DNA of 64,000 nucleotides from Bacteroides sp. (GTDB lineage: Bacteria; Bacteroidota; Bacteroidia; Bacteroidales; Bacteroidaceae): the NCBI GenBank assembly GCA_022648295.1, contig JALCME010000021.1, positions 1-64,000 on the forward strand, given 5' to 3'. The position numbers were made by a program, and so were the translations under genes. This document shows, piece by piece, positions 43,753 through 53,004 of this stretch. The notes below the pieces were generated by a model. It was not told where the DNA came from. It searched no databases and saw only the letters and a list, made by a program, of their open reading frames with translations. How positions within the stretch are numbered: position 1 is the first letter of the stretch; the number at the start of each line of letters is the position of its first letter.

Positions 43753-43783
43753 ATTCTTTTATACTATATGTTATTAGTACTTA

Positions 43784-43815
43784 CAAAAGTAGATGTTATG
43801 ATTTTCAGAGACAAA
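43784..43815 (-). promoter_or_regulatory. Promoter of the efflux operon
   Basis: On the minus strand: -33 TTTG (43815-43812), a 20-bp spacer, and -7 TACTTTTG (43791-43784), 31 bases before the TolC ATG. Confidence 0.7.
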
Positions 43816-43888
43816 ACTGATAGACAGGGGACTGGTTTTCGACGTCGGAATGTTTTTTTGTGTCGATAATTGATTTTTCTACTTTTTA

Positions 43889-43921
43889 TTTGCTGTTCTA
43901 TGTATAAAAGTTCTATATTTG
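43889..43921 (+). promoter_or_regulatory. Promoter of the cytochrome bd operon
   Basis: -33 TTTG (43889-43892), a 21-bp spacer, and -7 TATATTTG (43914-43921), 21 bases before the DUF4492 ATG. It diverges from the efflux promoter. Confidence 0.72.
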
Positions 43922-43942
43922 TAATGATTATAAATTCTACTT

Positions 43943-44185
43943 ATGAAGAGTGCTATTTCAACGGTATGGCGATTCTATATTGATGGATTTCGAAATATGA
44001 CATTAGGCCGGACTTTATGGTTAATTATTATCGTGAAGCTTTTTGTGATGTTTTTCGTTCTCCGTCTTTTTTTCTTTCCCAAATTTTTAAACTCTCCGGA
44101 AATAGGGCAGGATAAGGGGAAGTATGTGGGTCATGAACTTATTCATAGAGCTGTATCTGATGAAAATATTCCTTCTAAAGAATGA
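43943..44185 (+). CDS. DUF4492 protein preceding cytochrome bd oxidase
   Basis: An 80-residue protein with one membrane helix (about 25-52: TLWLIIIVKLFVMFFVLRLFFFP) and a short polar tail. The family is known for its position just upstream of cydA in Bacteroidetes and related bacteria and may be an assembly or accessory subunit of the oxidase. The FYIDGFRNMTLGRTLW start is typical. It is 53 bp before cydA. Function is inferred from context. Confidence 0.85.
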   Translation: MKSAISTVWRFYIDGFRNMTLGRTLWLIIIVKLFVMFFVLRLFFFPKFLNSPEIGQDKGKYVGHELIHRAVSDENIPSKE

Positions 44186-44238
44186 TTTATTAAAAACAAT
44201 ATAAATGCATAATTGACTAAATTCTAAAAATCTGATTT

Positions 44239-45792
44239 ATGCTTGAACACATTGATTCTTCATTAATTGACTGGTCGAGAGCTCAATTTGCGCTGACTGC
44301 TATCTATCATTGGATTTTCGTGCCACTCACTTTAGGATTGGCCGTTGTTATGGGTGTCATGGAGACGGTTTATTATCGTACGGGTGATGAGTTTTGGAAA
44401 CGTACTGCAAAATTCTGGATGAAACTATTTGGAATTAATTTTGCCGTAGGGGTTGCTACAGGATTAATTCTGGAATTTGAATTTGGAACAAACTGGAGTA
44501 ACTATTCGTGGTTTGTGGGAGATATTTTCGGAGCGCCTTTAGCGATTGAAGGTATCTTAGCTTTTTTTATGGAAGCCACATTTATAGCTGTTATGTTCTT
44601 TGGTTGGGAAAAAGTAAGTAAAAAGTTCCATTTAGTTTCTACTTGGTTAACTGGCTTAGGGGCTACGATTTCCGCTTGGTGGATACTTGTTGCAAATGCA
44701 TGGATGCAAAATCCGGTAGGTATGGTGTTTAACCCAGATACTGTGCGTAATGAGATGGATGATTTCATGGCTGTGGCTTTTTCACCGGTGGCTGTTAATA
44801 AGTTCTTCCATACTGTATTGTCCAGTTGGGTGTTGGGATCAATTTTTGTAATAGGTATCAGTTGTTGGTATCTATGGAAGAAGCGTGAAAAGAAATTTGG
44901 CATGGCAAGCATTAAGGTTGCAGCTGTTGTGGGGTTAACAGCTTCGCTGCTCACAGCATGGACTGGTGATGGTTCCGGCTATCAGGTTGCGCAAACGCAA
45001 CCAATGAAACTCGCTGCTATGGAGGGTTATTATCAGGGACAACAAAGCGCGGGACTTGTGGCCATAGGCATCTTAAATCCTGCAAAAGAAAAATATAATG
45101 ATGGTGAAGAGCCATTTATAGCACAAATAAAAATACCTCATTTGCTTTCTTTATTGGCAGAGCGTAAGTTCGATGCATTCGTTCCGGGTATTAAAGACCT
45201 TATAGAAGGTGGTTATACCTTGAAGGATGGAAGTAAGGCTCTGTCTGCAGAAGAGAAGATAGAACGGGGAAAAACAGCTATTGCAGCATTAGCTGCATAT
45301 CGTGCTGCTCAGTCTGTTGGTAATGAATTAGGGAAGAAACAAGCAGCAGCAGTGTTGGAAGAAAATATACCTTATTTTGGATATGGTTATATAAAAGATG
45401 TACATCAATTGGTTCCTAATGTGGCATTGACATTTTATGCTTTTCATGTAATGGTGTTGCTTGGCTTCTATTTTATTCTATTCTTTATTGTAGTTCTTTA
45501 TCTAGCCTTTAAGAAAGAATTGGCAAAAATGAAATGGTTGCATTGGGTGGCTATGCTTACTATTCCACTAGGCTATTTGGCTAGTCAGGCCGGTTGGGTT
45601 GTTGCTGAGTGTGGACGTCAGCCATGGGCCATACAGGATATGTTACCAGTGAATGCCGCTATTTCAAAGTTGAATACGGGATCCGTACAAACGACTTTCT
45701 TTATATTCTTGATTTTATTTACAGTTATGCTGATTGCAGAGGTTGGCATTATGCTAAAGGCCATAAAAAAAGGACCGGATTTGGGAAATTAA
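44239..45792 (+). CDS. cydA: Cytochrome bd ubiquinol oxidase subunit I
   Basis: A 517-residue polytopic subunit holding the haems of the bd-type oxidase, which reduces O2 to water with quinol. Signatures are SRAQFALTAIYHWIFVPLTLG near the N-terminus (axial His), GFEFEFGTNWSNYSWFVGD-like text with the conserved Glu residues, and the C-terminal GWVVAECGRQPWAIQ. A hydrophilic Q-loop with extra helices (about 270-395) carries LSAEEKIERGKTAIAALAAY. In Bacteroides the enzyme lets an anaerobe respire traces of oxygen. cydB follows after 92 bp. Confidence 0.95.
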   Translation: MLEHIDSSLIDWSRAQFALTAIYHWIFVPLTLGLAVVMGVMETVYYRTGDEFWKRTAKFWMKLFGINFAVGVATGLILEFEFGTNWSNYSWFVGDIFGAPLAIEGILAFFMEATFIAVMFFGWEKVSKKFHLVSTWLTGLGATISAWWILVANAWMQNPVGMVFNPDTVRNEMDDFMAVAFSPVAVNKFFHTVLSSWVLGSIFVIGISCWYLWKKREKKFGMASIKVAAVVGLTASLLTAWTGDGSGYQVAQTQPMKLAAMEGYYQGQQSAGLVAIGILNPAKEKYNDGEEPFIAQIKIPHLLSLLAERKFDAFVPGIKDLIEGGYTLKDGSKALSAEEKIERGKTAIAALAAYRAAQSVGNELGKKQAAAVLEENIPYFGYGYIKDVHQLVPNVALTFYAFHVMVLLGFYFILFFIVVLYLAFKKELAKMKWLHWVAMLTIPLGYLASQAGWVVAECGRQPWAIQDMLPVNAAISKLNTGSVQTTFFIFLILFTVMLIAEVGIMLKAIKKGPDLGN

Positions 45793-45884
45793 GAAAGGAG
45801 TCACTGGTCGTTGCTATTTTGGCATTGTGCGGCGGACGATCGAATTTAATAAAACGATAGAATTCATTTTTAAAGCTTAGTGAT

Positions 45885-47033
45885 ATGGATACATATATAT
45901 TTCTACAACATTATTGGTGGTTTGTAATCTCGCTTCTGGGAGCTCTTTTGGTATTTCTGCTTTTTGTGCAGGGAGGTAATTCGTTGATTTTCTGTTTAGG
46001 TAAGACGGAAGAGCAACGTAAAATGATGGTGAATTCCACCGGACGGAAATGGGAGTTTACATTTACTACTCTTGTTACGTTTGGCGGTGCATTTTTTGCT
46101 TCGTTTCCTTTATTCTATAGTACTAGTTTCGGGGGGGCTTATTGGTTGTGGATGATCATTTTATTTAGCTTTGTTTTGCAGGCTGTCAGTTATGAATTTC
46201 AGAGTAAGATAGGTAATCTGCTTGGGAAGAATACATACCGTAGTTTTTTGGTCTTAAATGGAGTAGTTGGGCCAGTGTTGCTTGGAGGAGCAGTGGCTAC
46301 CTTCTTTACCGGGTCTGAATTCTATATTAATAAGGAGAATATGATGGATGGGGCTATGCCTGTGATTAGTCAATGGGCGAATGAGTGGCATGGGCTAGAT
46401 GCATTAACCAATTTGTGGAATGTTGCTTTAGGACTGGCAGTGTTCTTCCTTTCGCGTATTCTCGGCGCCCTCTATTTTATTAATAATATAGATGATGAAG
46501 ACTTGGTGAAACGTAGTCGTCGTTCATTAATTGCTAATTCCGGACTATTCCTAGTGCTTTTTCTTGCGTTTGTAATTCGTACTTTACTTGCTGATGGATA
46601 TGCTGTTCGCCCCGAAACAGGAGAGATTTATATGGAACCTTACAAGTATTTTAATAATTTTATAGAGATGCCGTGGATATTAGTTGTATTTTTAGTTGGA
46701 GTTGTGGGCGTGCTTTGGGGGATTGGTAAGACTTTATTAAAACCTAAATTCGATAAAGGAATTTGGTTTACGGGTGGAGGTACAGTTCTGGCTGTTCTGG
46801 CGCTTTTTCTGATAGCTGGTTATAATAACACGGCTTATTATCCTTCATCTTATGATTTGCAAAGTTCTTTAACTCTGAGCAATAGTTGTTCCAGTCTGTT
46901 TACATTGCGCACCATGGCATACGTTTCAATATTGGTGCCTTTTGTATTAGCTTATATTTTCTATGCATGGCGTAGTATTGACGTGCGGAAGATTAACGCT
47001 AGCGAAATGCGGGAAGGTGATCACTCTTATTAG
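45885..47033 (+). CDS. cydB: Cytochrome bd ubiquinol oxidase subunit II
   Basis: A 382-residue partner of CydA with about eight membrane helices. The N-terminal HYWWFVISLLGALLVFLLFVQGGN and later NVALGLAVFFLSRILGALYF and AYVSILVPFVLAYIFYAWRSID match the CydB family. It shares the promoter at 43889-43921 and ends before a strong terminator at 47126. No CydX-like small subunit ORF was recognised after it. Confidence 0.93.
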   Translation: MDTYIFLQHYWWFVISLLGALLVFLLFVQGGNSLIFCLGKTEEQRKMMVNSTGRKWEFTFTTLVTFGGAFFASFPLFYSTSFGGAYWLWMIILFSFVLQAVSYEFQSKIGNLLGKNTYRSFLVLNGVVGPVLLGGAVATFFTGSEFYINKENMMDGAMPVISQWANEWHGLDALTNLWNVALGLAVFFLSRILGALYFINNIDDEDLVKRSRRSLIANSGLFLVLFLAFVIRTLLADGYAVRPETGEIYMEPYKYFNNFIEMPWILVVFLVGVVGVLWGIGKTLLKPKFDKGIWFTGGGTVLAVLALFLIAGYNNTAYYPSSYDLQSSLTLSNSCSSLFTLRTMAYVSILVPFVLAYIFYAWRSIDVRKINASEMREGDHSY

Positions 47034-47125
47034 TTATAATTGCAAAATATTATATAGCTTTTATTTGCATCAGAACTATTTATAAAGTCATAAAGGAAAA
47101 GTTTAAAAGACTTTTCTAAAAAATA

Positions 47126-47162
47126 ACCCTTGTTGTAGAGTGCTATAGCAAGGGTCTTTTTT
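47126..47162 (+). terminator. Terminator of the cytochrome bd operon
   Basis: ACCCTTG (47126-47132) pairs with CAAGGGT (47149-47155), and the stem continues inward with wobble pairs to an AGTG loop; TCTTTTTT follows. The rest of the 47034-47345 gap has three short perfect hairpins (47165-47177, 47231-47243, 47252-47273) and no gene. Confidence 0.88.
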
Positions 47163-47345
47163 GTAGGTTTGAAACCTTTGTGTAGTTATAGAGTCGGTTC
47201 TTTTAAGGCTTTCTTATTACAGCTTCTTTTGCCCTTTTTGGGCTTATTCTGATTCCTGTTTTCTTATAGGAATATAATAAGGTCAAGATTTAAACAAACT
47301 TTTATGCTTGTTATACCTGTTTTCCAGTCTATAGAGGAGAGTATA

Positions 47346-48083
47346 TTATCTTTTATTTCTTTTATTAGGAGAGCTTTTCTCTTTTACAGCTTCTACCGGA
47401 GGAAATTTAGGAATCAGCTTCATTAGTCTCAGAATATGCGCCTGACGGTGCAACATGTAAGAGGAGGGATGACTAGAATCAAAACGAATGGGATTGGGAA
47501 GACTCGCAGCGATGAGAGCGCATTGGCCGGCTGATAATCTCTTTGCTATGGTCTTAAATTTATAGTGAGCTGTTGCTTCTGCTCCATAAATGCCTTTACC
47601 CATTTCGATAGAATTAAGATAGACTTCCATAATACGTTCTTTAGACCATACTAATTCAATAAGCCAAGTAAAGTAGACTTCAAAACCTTTCCGTATCCAT
47701 GAGGATTGAGGCCATAAAAAAACATTTTTTGCTGTTTGCTGGCTGATAGTGCTGGCTCCTCTTTTTCGTTTCCTTGTTTCATTTTCTTTCATAGCTTTCT
47801 CTATTTCAATAAAATCAAAACCATTATGAGTAGCGAAGCGGTTATCTTCTGATGCAATAACAGCCATGGGTAAGTGAGGTGAAATGTTACTAAAAGATAC
47901 CCAAGTATGGTGGCATACAATTTTTTCACCACCTATAAGCTGTTGAGCCGAGCGAATTACCATGAGAGGAGTGATATAAACAGGGACAAAACGATAGATC
48001 ACCGTCATGGCAACGGTGGAAATAAAAAAGAAAAGAATAATATTACGTATGTATCGAAAAACTTTAGGTGTTTTGTGGTGCAT
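47346..48083 (-). CDS. mtgA: Monofunctional biosynthetic peptidoglycan transglycosylase
   Basis: A 245-residue GT51 enzyme that polymerises lipid II into glycan strands at the inner membrane. One N-terminal membrane helix (about 12-32) precedes the catalytic domain, with the catalytic Glu in [36 protein letters not shown], a [26 protein letters not shown] stretch and [13 protein letters not shown]. No transpeptidase domain is attached. The C-terminal tail is Lys/Arg-rich. It lies downstream of the OmpA-type gene on the same strand, with a hairpin (48113-48156) between. Confidence 0.93.
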   Translation of the reverse strand: MHHKTPKVFRYIRNIILFFFISTVAMTVIYRFVPVYITPLMVIRSAQQLIGGEKIVCHHTWVSFSNISPHLPMAVIASEDNRFATHNGFDFIEIEKAMKENETRKRKRGASTISQQTAKNVFLWPQSSWIRKGFEVYFTWLIELVWSKERIMEVYLNSIEMGKGIYGAEATAHYKFKTIAKRLSAGQCALIAASLPNPIRFDSSHPSSYMLHRQAHILRLMKLIPKFPPVEAVKEKSSPNKRNKR

Positions 48084-48112
48084 TGTGAGGAAGAAATTTA
48101 ATAAATATAGTA

Positions 48113-48156
48113 GAGGAAAATCCTTCCTACTTTAATGGTAGCGATAGATTTTCCTC
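48113..48156 (-). terminator. Hairpin between the OmpA-type gene and mtgA
   Basis: GAGGAAAATC (48113-48122) pairs with GATTTTCCTC (48147-48156), with an inner CTAC/GTAG stem. The minus-strand run that follows is only moderately T-rich, so it may be a weak terminator or a processing/stability hairpin. Confidence 0.45.
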
Positions 48157-48239
48157 CTTAAGTTTTAATTTTAGATTAGTATCTCAATCAATTTTGCAAG
48201 CATAATCTTTGCATAGGCTAATCAAAATTAAAAATACTT

Positions 48240-48914
48240 CTAATTTCCAGCTTCTGCATTTTGAATCATTTGTTTGCTGGCGTACATATATACTTCTACG
48301 CGGCGGTTTTGATCAGCTGTTTTACTTTCATCGTATTGGTTGTACCCCACGCCTTCTACGCTTTTGAATTGAGCAGGAGATACTCCACAATCTTGTAAAT
48401 AGTTCTCTACAGAAAATGCACGATCTTTAGAGACTTTCATATTAGCTTCATAGGTACCCACTTTATCAGTGTGCCCAATTATTGCAATATCTGTAGTTGA
48501 GTCGTCTTTTAAGATTTGCGATAATTCGCGCAGAGACGCTTTTGACGTGTTGTTTAAAGCGGAAGAATTGAATCCGAATAAAATGCCTGATGCAAAAGAA
48601 ACTTTGACTGCGTCCAGACCGTTGCTGTCAGTTACTCTTTCCACTTCCGCTCCCTGAATTTTAGCTGCTTCTGCGGCTTTCTTATCCATTTTTTTCCCGA
48701 TTACTGCACCAGCTCCTGTACCTACTGCCGCACCGATAGCTGCACCAATAGCAGCTCCTTTACCTTTGCCGAGTAAACCACCAAGCACTGCGCCGGCTGT
48801 AGCCCCGGAACCTCCACCTATTAAAGCTCCTTTTGTTGTATTATTCATTGTTCCACAACTTGCTACAAGTATAGCTGTACTTAACAATAGCGCTGTAAAT
48901 TTCATTTGTTTCAT
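48240..48914 (-). CDS. OmpA-family lipoprotein with glycine-zipper segment
   Basis: A 224-residue lipoprotein with lipobox LVASC (Cys20). Residues about 30-70 are a glycine zipper (GALIGGGSGATAGAVLGG and similar) that may insert in the membrane or self-associate. The OmpA-type peptidoglycan-binding domain spans about 105-215 and has the diagnostic IIGHTDKVGTYEAN and NRRVEVYMYA. It anchors the outer membrane to the cell wall. It resembles the YiaD/Pal-like proteins of enterics. A -7 box (TAAATTTG on the minus strand, 48947-48940) lies 26 bases upstream. Confidence 0.9.
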   Translation of the reverse strand: MKQMKFTALLLSTAILVASCGTMNNTTKGALIGGGSGATAGAVLGGLLGKGKGAAIGAAIGAAVGTGAGAVIGKKMDKKAAEAAKIQGAEVERVTDSNGLDAVKVSFASGILFGFNSSALNNTSKASLRELSQILKDDSTTDIAIIGHTDKVGTYEANMKVSKDRAFSVENYLQDCGVSPAQFKSVEGVGYNQYDESKTADQNRRVEVYMYASKQMIQNAEAGN

Positions 48915-49020
48915 AACTGTTTATTTATTAATTAAAATGCAAATTTAAGTATATAACAAATATGTTGGTTGTTCTGTTTTGCTTTTTATATGACCTTTCT
49001 TTTCTTTCTATCAATCTACT

Positions 49021-50349
49021 TTATAATATCTTTTTCTTGGTGAATAAAAACCACAACGTGAGGATAGCTCCCTTTGCAATAGTAGTTCCACTCACTGCCC
49101 ACCAGATGGCATCTACTCCCAATCCCACTTTGACAAGGGCCAAAGCCACGGGAATACGCATATAGTTGCAGGTTATACTGACGATAGCCGGGGGAACCGT
49201 TCGTCCCAATCCGTAGAATATGCCTTGCATCGTTATTTCCATCATCATAAAAAGTTGTGAATAACCGTCAATGCGTAAGAAATTTCCTCCTACTTGGCAT
49301 GCCTCTGGCTCTGGTATAAAAATGGAGAATATTTGGCTTCCATAGAAGATAAACAATAATGAACAAATAGTACCGAATATTGAAGTCATCCGCATAGTGG
49401 TATACCAAGCGTGTTTAACTCTTATTCTTTGTCCGGCAGCGTAGTTCTGTGCAACAAAAGTACTGAGTGCAGTAGAAAACCCCTGAGAAGTGTTCCATGT
49501 GATAGCTTCAAGTTGCCCTCCGGTAGTGAAAGCTACTAATCCCAGATGCCCACCTTGTTCTGCAGCGGTTCGGGAGAGGAACATATTGACAAAAGCAAAC
49601 AATGTGTTGAGTATGGCTACTGGTAATCCTAACTTAAAAATGCGTTGGACGTATTTCTTTTTTAGTTTCGTTAGGAATGGAAACCCTCCTAATAATTCGT
49701 CCTTATACCGAAGCCTATAAATAAAAATGCCAAATACAGCAGCTTCGGATATCCATGTCGCTATAGCTGCACCTACTGTTCCCCAACCAAATCCAAATAT
49801 GAACAGGGGATCAAGAAGCATATTTAAGATAAGTCCTGTACCACTAATGAAAAAAGGAGTTTTACTTCTTCCGGAAGCATTGTAGATTCCTGTAAAAGCT
49901 GCCGATAGAAATACGAAAGGCAGACCTGTTGAGACTATATGAAGATATGATACGGCACGTTGGGTAATATGTTCATCTAGCTCAAAAAGATTAAGTATGG
50001 GAGTTGCGAAAAAAAATAAGATACCTCCCCAGCATAGAGACAGGATCAGAGCCATGCTTATATTGTGAGATGCAAATCGTCGGGCATCTTCTTGATTGCG
50101 TCCTCCTATGGATTGTCCAACGCTTACTTCTGCTCCTACTTTATTGAGTAATGCAATGGAGCTTGACATCCATATTAATACGCCTACTGCACCGATGGCG
50201 GATACTGCTTCACTGCCTATTCGCCCAACCCATGCTATATCCGTCAGGCTATAGGCCATTTGTATGAAAGAGGTTGCCATAATAGGCATAGCTAAAGTGA
50301 AAAGTAGGCGGTTAATTGATCCTTTTGTTAAATCTTTAGTTCCCAGCAT
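49021..50349 (-). CDS. MATE-family multidrug efflux transporter
   Basis: A 442-residue polytopic protein of about twelve helices in two homologous halves. The N-terminal INRLLFTLAMPIMATSFIQM, SLTDIAWVGRIGSEAVSAIG, and the second-half NLGLPVAILNTLFAF-like text are typical of NorM/DinF-type Na+ or H+ antiporters. Substrate is unknown, commonly cationic drugs. A minus-strand -7 box (TAATTTTG, 50395-50388) lies 39 bases before the ATG. It stands alone. Confidence 0.92.
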   Translation of the reverse strand: MLGTKDLTKGSINRLLFTLAMPIMATSFIQMAYSLTDIAWVGRIGSEAVSAIGAVGVLIWMSSSIALLNKVGAEVSVGQSIGGRNQEDARRFASHNISMALILSLCWGGILFFFATPILNLFELDEHITQRAVSYLHIVSTGLPFVFLSAAFTGIYNASGRSKTPFFISGTGLILNMLLDPLFIFGFGWGTVGAAIATWISEAAVFGIFIYRLRYKDELLGGFPFLTKLKKKYVQRIFKLGLPVAILNTLFAFVNMFLSRTAAEQGGHLGLVAFTTGGQLEAITWNTSQGFSTALSTFVAQNYAAGQRIRVKHAWYTTMRMTSIFGTICSLLFIFYGSQIFSIFIPEPEACQVGGNFLRIDGYSQLFMMMEITMQGIFYGLGRTVPPAIVSITCNYMRIPVALALVKVGLGVDAIWWAVSGTTIAKGAILTLWFLFTKKKIL

Positions 50350-50638
50350 GGCTTGGTTGCATAAGTCTTATCTTAAGTTTGAAAGGACAAAATTACAGAT
50401 TTCTGTGAATATGCCGAAGAAAGGGAATGAATAAATTTATTAATCTTGCTAGGTTGCTGGTTGCTTGTATTAAACATGATATTCTTTTCATGTAATATAG
50501 GAGTTTTATTGATTCGCCTTGTATCTTATGTTTGTTGCTAAATTTTAATATCTCAGTGTTTATAGTCATGTCGAAAAAAAACAGATATATAGTAAAGATG
50601 TAAGTTCTTGAATATCAGTAGATATACTGGTGAATTTG

Positions 50639-50694
50639 TTGGTCTACGATGAACAAGGCTTTCCTCGTAGACCAACGAGCCTTTTCTCGTAGAC
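50639..50694. repeat. TCGTAGAC inverted/direct repeat cluster
   Basis: TTGGTCTACGA (50639-50649) is the exact inverse of TCGTAGACCAA (50665-50675). The second arm, with its preceding GCCTTTCC-like context, repeats at 50676-50694 (AGCCTTTTCTCGTAGAC-like) with a 22-nt period. It lies in the 577-bp gene-free gap 50350-50927, which otherwise shows an isolated TATCTTTG (50795-50802) and no ORF. Confidence 0.75.
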
Positions 50695-50927
50695 ATTCTG
50701 TTCTTTATGCTAATAAGCAGACAAAAATTTTGTGAATAAGGGTGGTATAGACGTTTGAGTGTTCATTTTATAACTTTCCTTATAGAGGTATAGATATCTT
50801 TGTCGCAATATGCATCGAATGTGCTATTATGTTCGATTTATGTATGATTGGTCTTTAATATTGCTCTTTGTATAAACTGTGCTGAGTAGCCTTTTGGGCA
50901 TTCTTTTTGAAGAATCAGATTTTGATT

Positions 50928-51938
50928 TTATTTGATTACTTTTATAGATTCTCTTTTTATAATATTCGGCCTTAGGAGTATATTAGAATGTATCTGGGAG
51001 CCTTCGGTTATATTTTGCATTAACATTTTTACAGCGATAATGCCAATGCTGGTAACGGGTTGTGCTATACGCGTTATAGGAGGATTTAAAAAATCCAGAT
51101 ATAAGTTATCATCGAAAGAAATTAAAGAGATATCTTCAGGCACTTTGATTTTATGTTCATTTAAGGCCTTGATGGTTCCTAATAATATAGTGCTGCTTTG
51201 TGCAAATATGGCAGTCGGTCTATCTGTCGAGGTTATGGCTAATTTAGTCTCAATATATCCATTTTGAATAGAAAAATCGTTTCCTTTGATCATCAGGTCC
51301 TCTTGATTACTTATATTGTACATAGCCTCTTTGTAGCCTCGTACCCGTTCTTTTGTTGTTATTGAGATTTCAGGACCTTGTATGCATAATATTCTTTTAT
51401 GCCCGGATTCTAGTAAGAGTTTTGTGGCCTGATATGCTCCTTCGTAGTTATCTGTTGAAACATAAGGTAGATCATGTCCCGTGAAATATCGATCAATGAG
51501 TATAAGAGGCTTTCTTGCTGCTATTTCTTCTAAATATAGTGGATTGTCACCACTTGGAACAAGTATGATTCCATCAATGTTACGAGCTAATAATGAATCT
51601 ATAGCCTTTTCTTCTTGTTTTGGATCTTCTAATGTATCAATTAACATTACGGTGTAATTGAAGTTTTGTGCTTCTCTGATGACGATACTGGCTATGTTTG
51701 CAAAAAATGGATTATCTATATGAGGAACTAGCAATCCTATTGTTTTACTAATATTATTGCGCAATGTTTGCGCAATAATATTAGGCTCATAATTTAGCTC
51801 TTTTATTACTTGTAGAATATTGTTTTTAGTCGATTCACTTATTCTATATTCTTCTGATTTTCCATTTATGACTCTGGAAATCGTTGTTTTAGAATATCCT
51901 GTGATTGCTACTATATCGTCTAATGTCTTTTTCCCCAT
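50928..51938 (-). CDS. LacI-family transcriptional regulator
   Basis: A 336-residue repressor. The N-terminal HTH and hinge (2-60) read TLDDIVAITGYSKTTISRVINGK and LNYEPNIIAQTLRN. The periplasmic-binding-protein-like effector domain (about 62-330) is complete (TIGLLVPHIDNPFF, GIILVPSGDNPLYLEE, ISFDDNLYLDFLNPP). It is divergent from the ribokinase gene across a 125-bp gap holding a perfect 16-bp palindrome. It most likely represses the ribokinase/transporter/Sus locus until a sugar, such as ribose or its phosphate, binds. Confidence 0.93.
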   Translation of the reverse strand: MGKKTLDDIVAITGYSKTTISRVINGKSEEYRISESTKNNILQVIKELNYEPNIIAQTLRNNISKTIGLLVPHIDNPFFANIASIVIREAQNFNYTVMLIDTLEDPKQEEKAIDSLLARNIDGIILVPSGDNPLYLEEIAARKPLILIDRYFTGHDLPYVSTDNYEGAYQATKLLLESGHKRILCIQGPEISITTKERVRGYKEAMYNISNQEDLMIKGNDFSIQNGYIETKLAITSTDRPTAIFAQSSTILLGTIKALNEHKIKVPEDISLISFDDNLYLDFLNPPITRIAQPVTSIGIIAVKMLMQNITEGSQIHSNILLRPNIIKRESIKVIK

Positions 51939-52014
51939 TATCTCATATTTTCTGCAAAAATAATATTTTTTTTAAAAAAAACACCCGTTTTGTTTTTGGA
52001 ATCAAAAAAATATC

Positions 52015-52022
52015 TATTTTTG
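52015..52022 (+). promoter_or_regulatory. -7 box of the ribokinase operon
   Basis: TATTTTTG matches TAnnTTTG. Its last base is the first base of the palindromic operator, so repressor binding would cover the start region. TTTG at 51995-51998 is the nearest -33 candidate, with a short 16-bp spacer. Confidence 0.55.
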
Positions 52023-52037
52023 CACAATCGATTGTGC
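52022..52037. promoter_or_regulatory. LacI-type palindromic operator
   Basis: GCACAATCGATTGTGC is a perfect 16-bp palindrome with central CG, as expected for a LacI-family repressor. It overlaps the ribokinase promoter, lies 26 bases before its ATG and is between the two divergent genes. No second copy was found before the SusC gene. Confidence 0.75.
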
Positions 52038-52063
52038 TACTAATTTATAATCTTAAAATATAT

Positions 52064-52978
52064 ATGTACAGGGAAAACAAAATTGTTGTGATAGGAAGTA
52101 CCAATACCGATATGGTGATTAAGGTGGACCATTTACCTAATCCTGGTGAAACTATTCTGGGAGACCATTTTATTATGAATCAAGGAGGTAAAGGTGCCAA
52201 TCAGGCTGTAGCAATAGCCCGCTTAGGAGGAGATGTTACATTTATATGCAAAGTTGGCAATGACATGTTTGGCAATAAGGCGATAGAAATGTTTCGTAAA
52301 GAGGGTATTGAGACAACATATGCAGGCATTGCAGATCAAGAGCCTTCAGGAATGGCACTCATCAATGTGGATAAAAAGGGGGAGAACACTATAGTGGTTG
52401 CTTCCGGAGCCAATAATGCGCTAACTCCTCAAGATATTGAAAACGCTAAATCTGTGATAGTTGGTGGAGATATCTTGTTAATGCAATTGGAAATACCCAT
52501 TGAAACGGTAGAGTTTGCTGCTAAAATGGCAAACAAGCATGGTGCAAAAGTTATTTTAAATCCAGCACCGGCAAGATCTCTCTCTAATGATTTGCTGGGT
52601 AACCTTTATATGATTATACCAAATGAAACTGAAGCCGAAATATTTTCAGGCGTTAAAGTTGTCGATTGGGAGAGTGCCAAAGCTGCTGCAGACATAATAA
52701 GTGAGAAAGGTGTGGAAATAGTCATAATAACTTTAGGATCGCGAGGAGCATTGGTTAAAGAAAGGGAAAATTATTATGAAGTGCCTGCTTCTAAAGTAAA
52801 TGCTCTTGATACTACAGCAGCCGGTGATACATTCTGTGCAGCAGTTTGCGTTGCCATTGCGGAAGGGAAAACGGTCTTGGATGCTGTGAAATTTGCGAAT
52901 AAGAGTGCCTCTGTTACAGTTACGAGGATTGGAGCTCAAACTTCTCTGCCTTACAGAAATGAGATAGATTGCTTATAA
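52064..52978 (+). CDS. rbsK: Ribokinase
   Basis: From ATG 52064 the protein is 304 residues; the open frame back to 51905 runs through the operator and is rejected. PfkB-family signatures are VVIGSTNTDMVIKV, GGKGANQAVAIARLGG and the anion-hole/catalytic TTAAGDTFCAAV with Asp255. It phosphorylates ribose to ribose 5-phosphate in the cytoplasm. It heads a run of same-strand genes with the sugar transporter (26 bp) and SusC (89 bp), so it defines the likely product of the locus as a pentose. Confidence 0.93.
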   Translation: MYRENKIVVIGSTNTDMVIKVDHLPNPGETILGDHFIMNQGGKGANQAVAIARLGGDVTFICKVGNDMFGNKAIEMFRKEGIETTYAGIADQEPSGMALINVDKKGENTIVVASGANNALTPQDIENAKSVIVGGDILLMQLEIPIETVEFAAKMANKHGAKVILNPAPARSLSNDLLGNLYMIIPNETEAEIFSGVKVVDWESAKAAADIISEKGVEIVIITLGSRGALVKERENYYEVPASKVNALDTTAAGDTFCAAVCVAIAEGKTVLDAVKFANKSASVTVTRIGAQTSLPYRNEIDCL

Positions 52979-53004
52979 TATATTAATCTTTAGATTTTAA
53001 TACT

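Noticed and set aside
51905..52063. Upstream extension of the ribokinase ORF
   Set aside because: It runs through the operator and promoter and encodes text unlike PfkB kinases; ATG 52064 fits.
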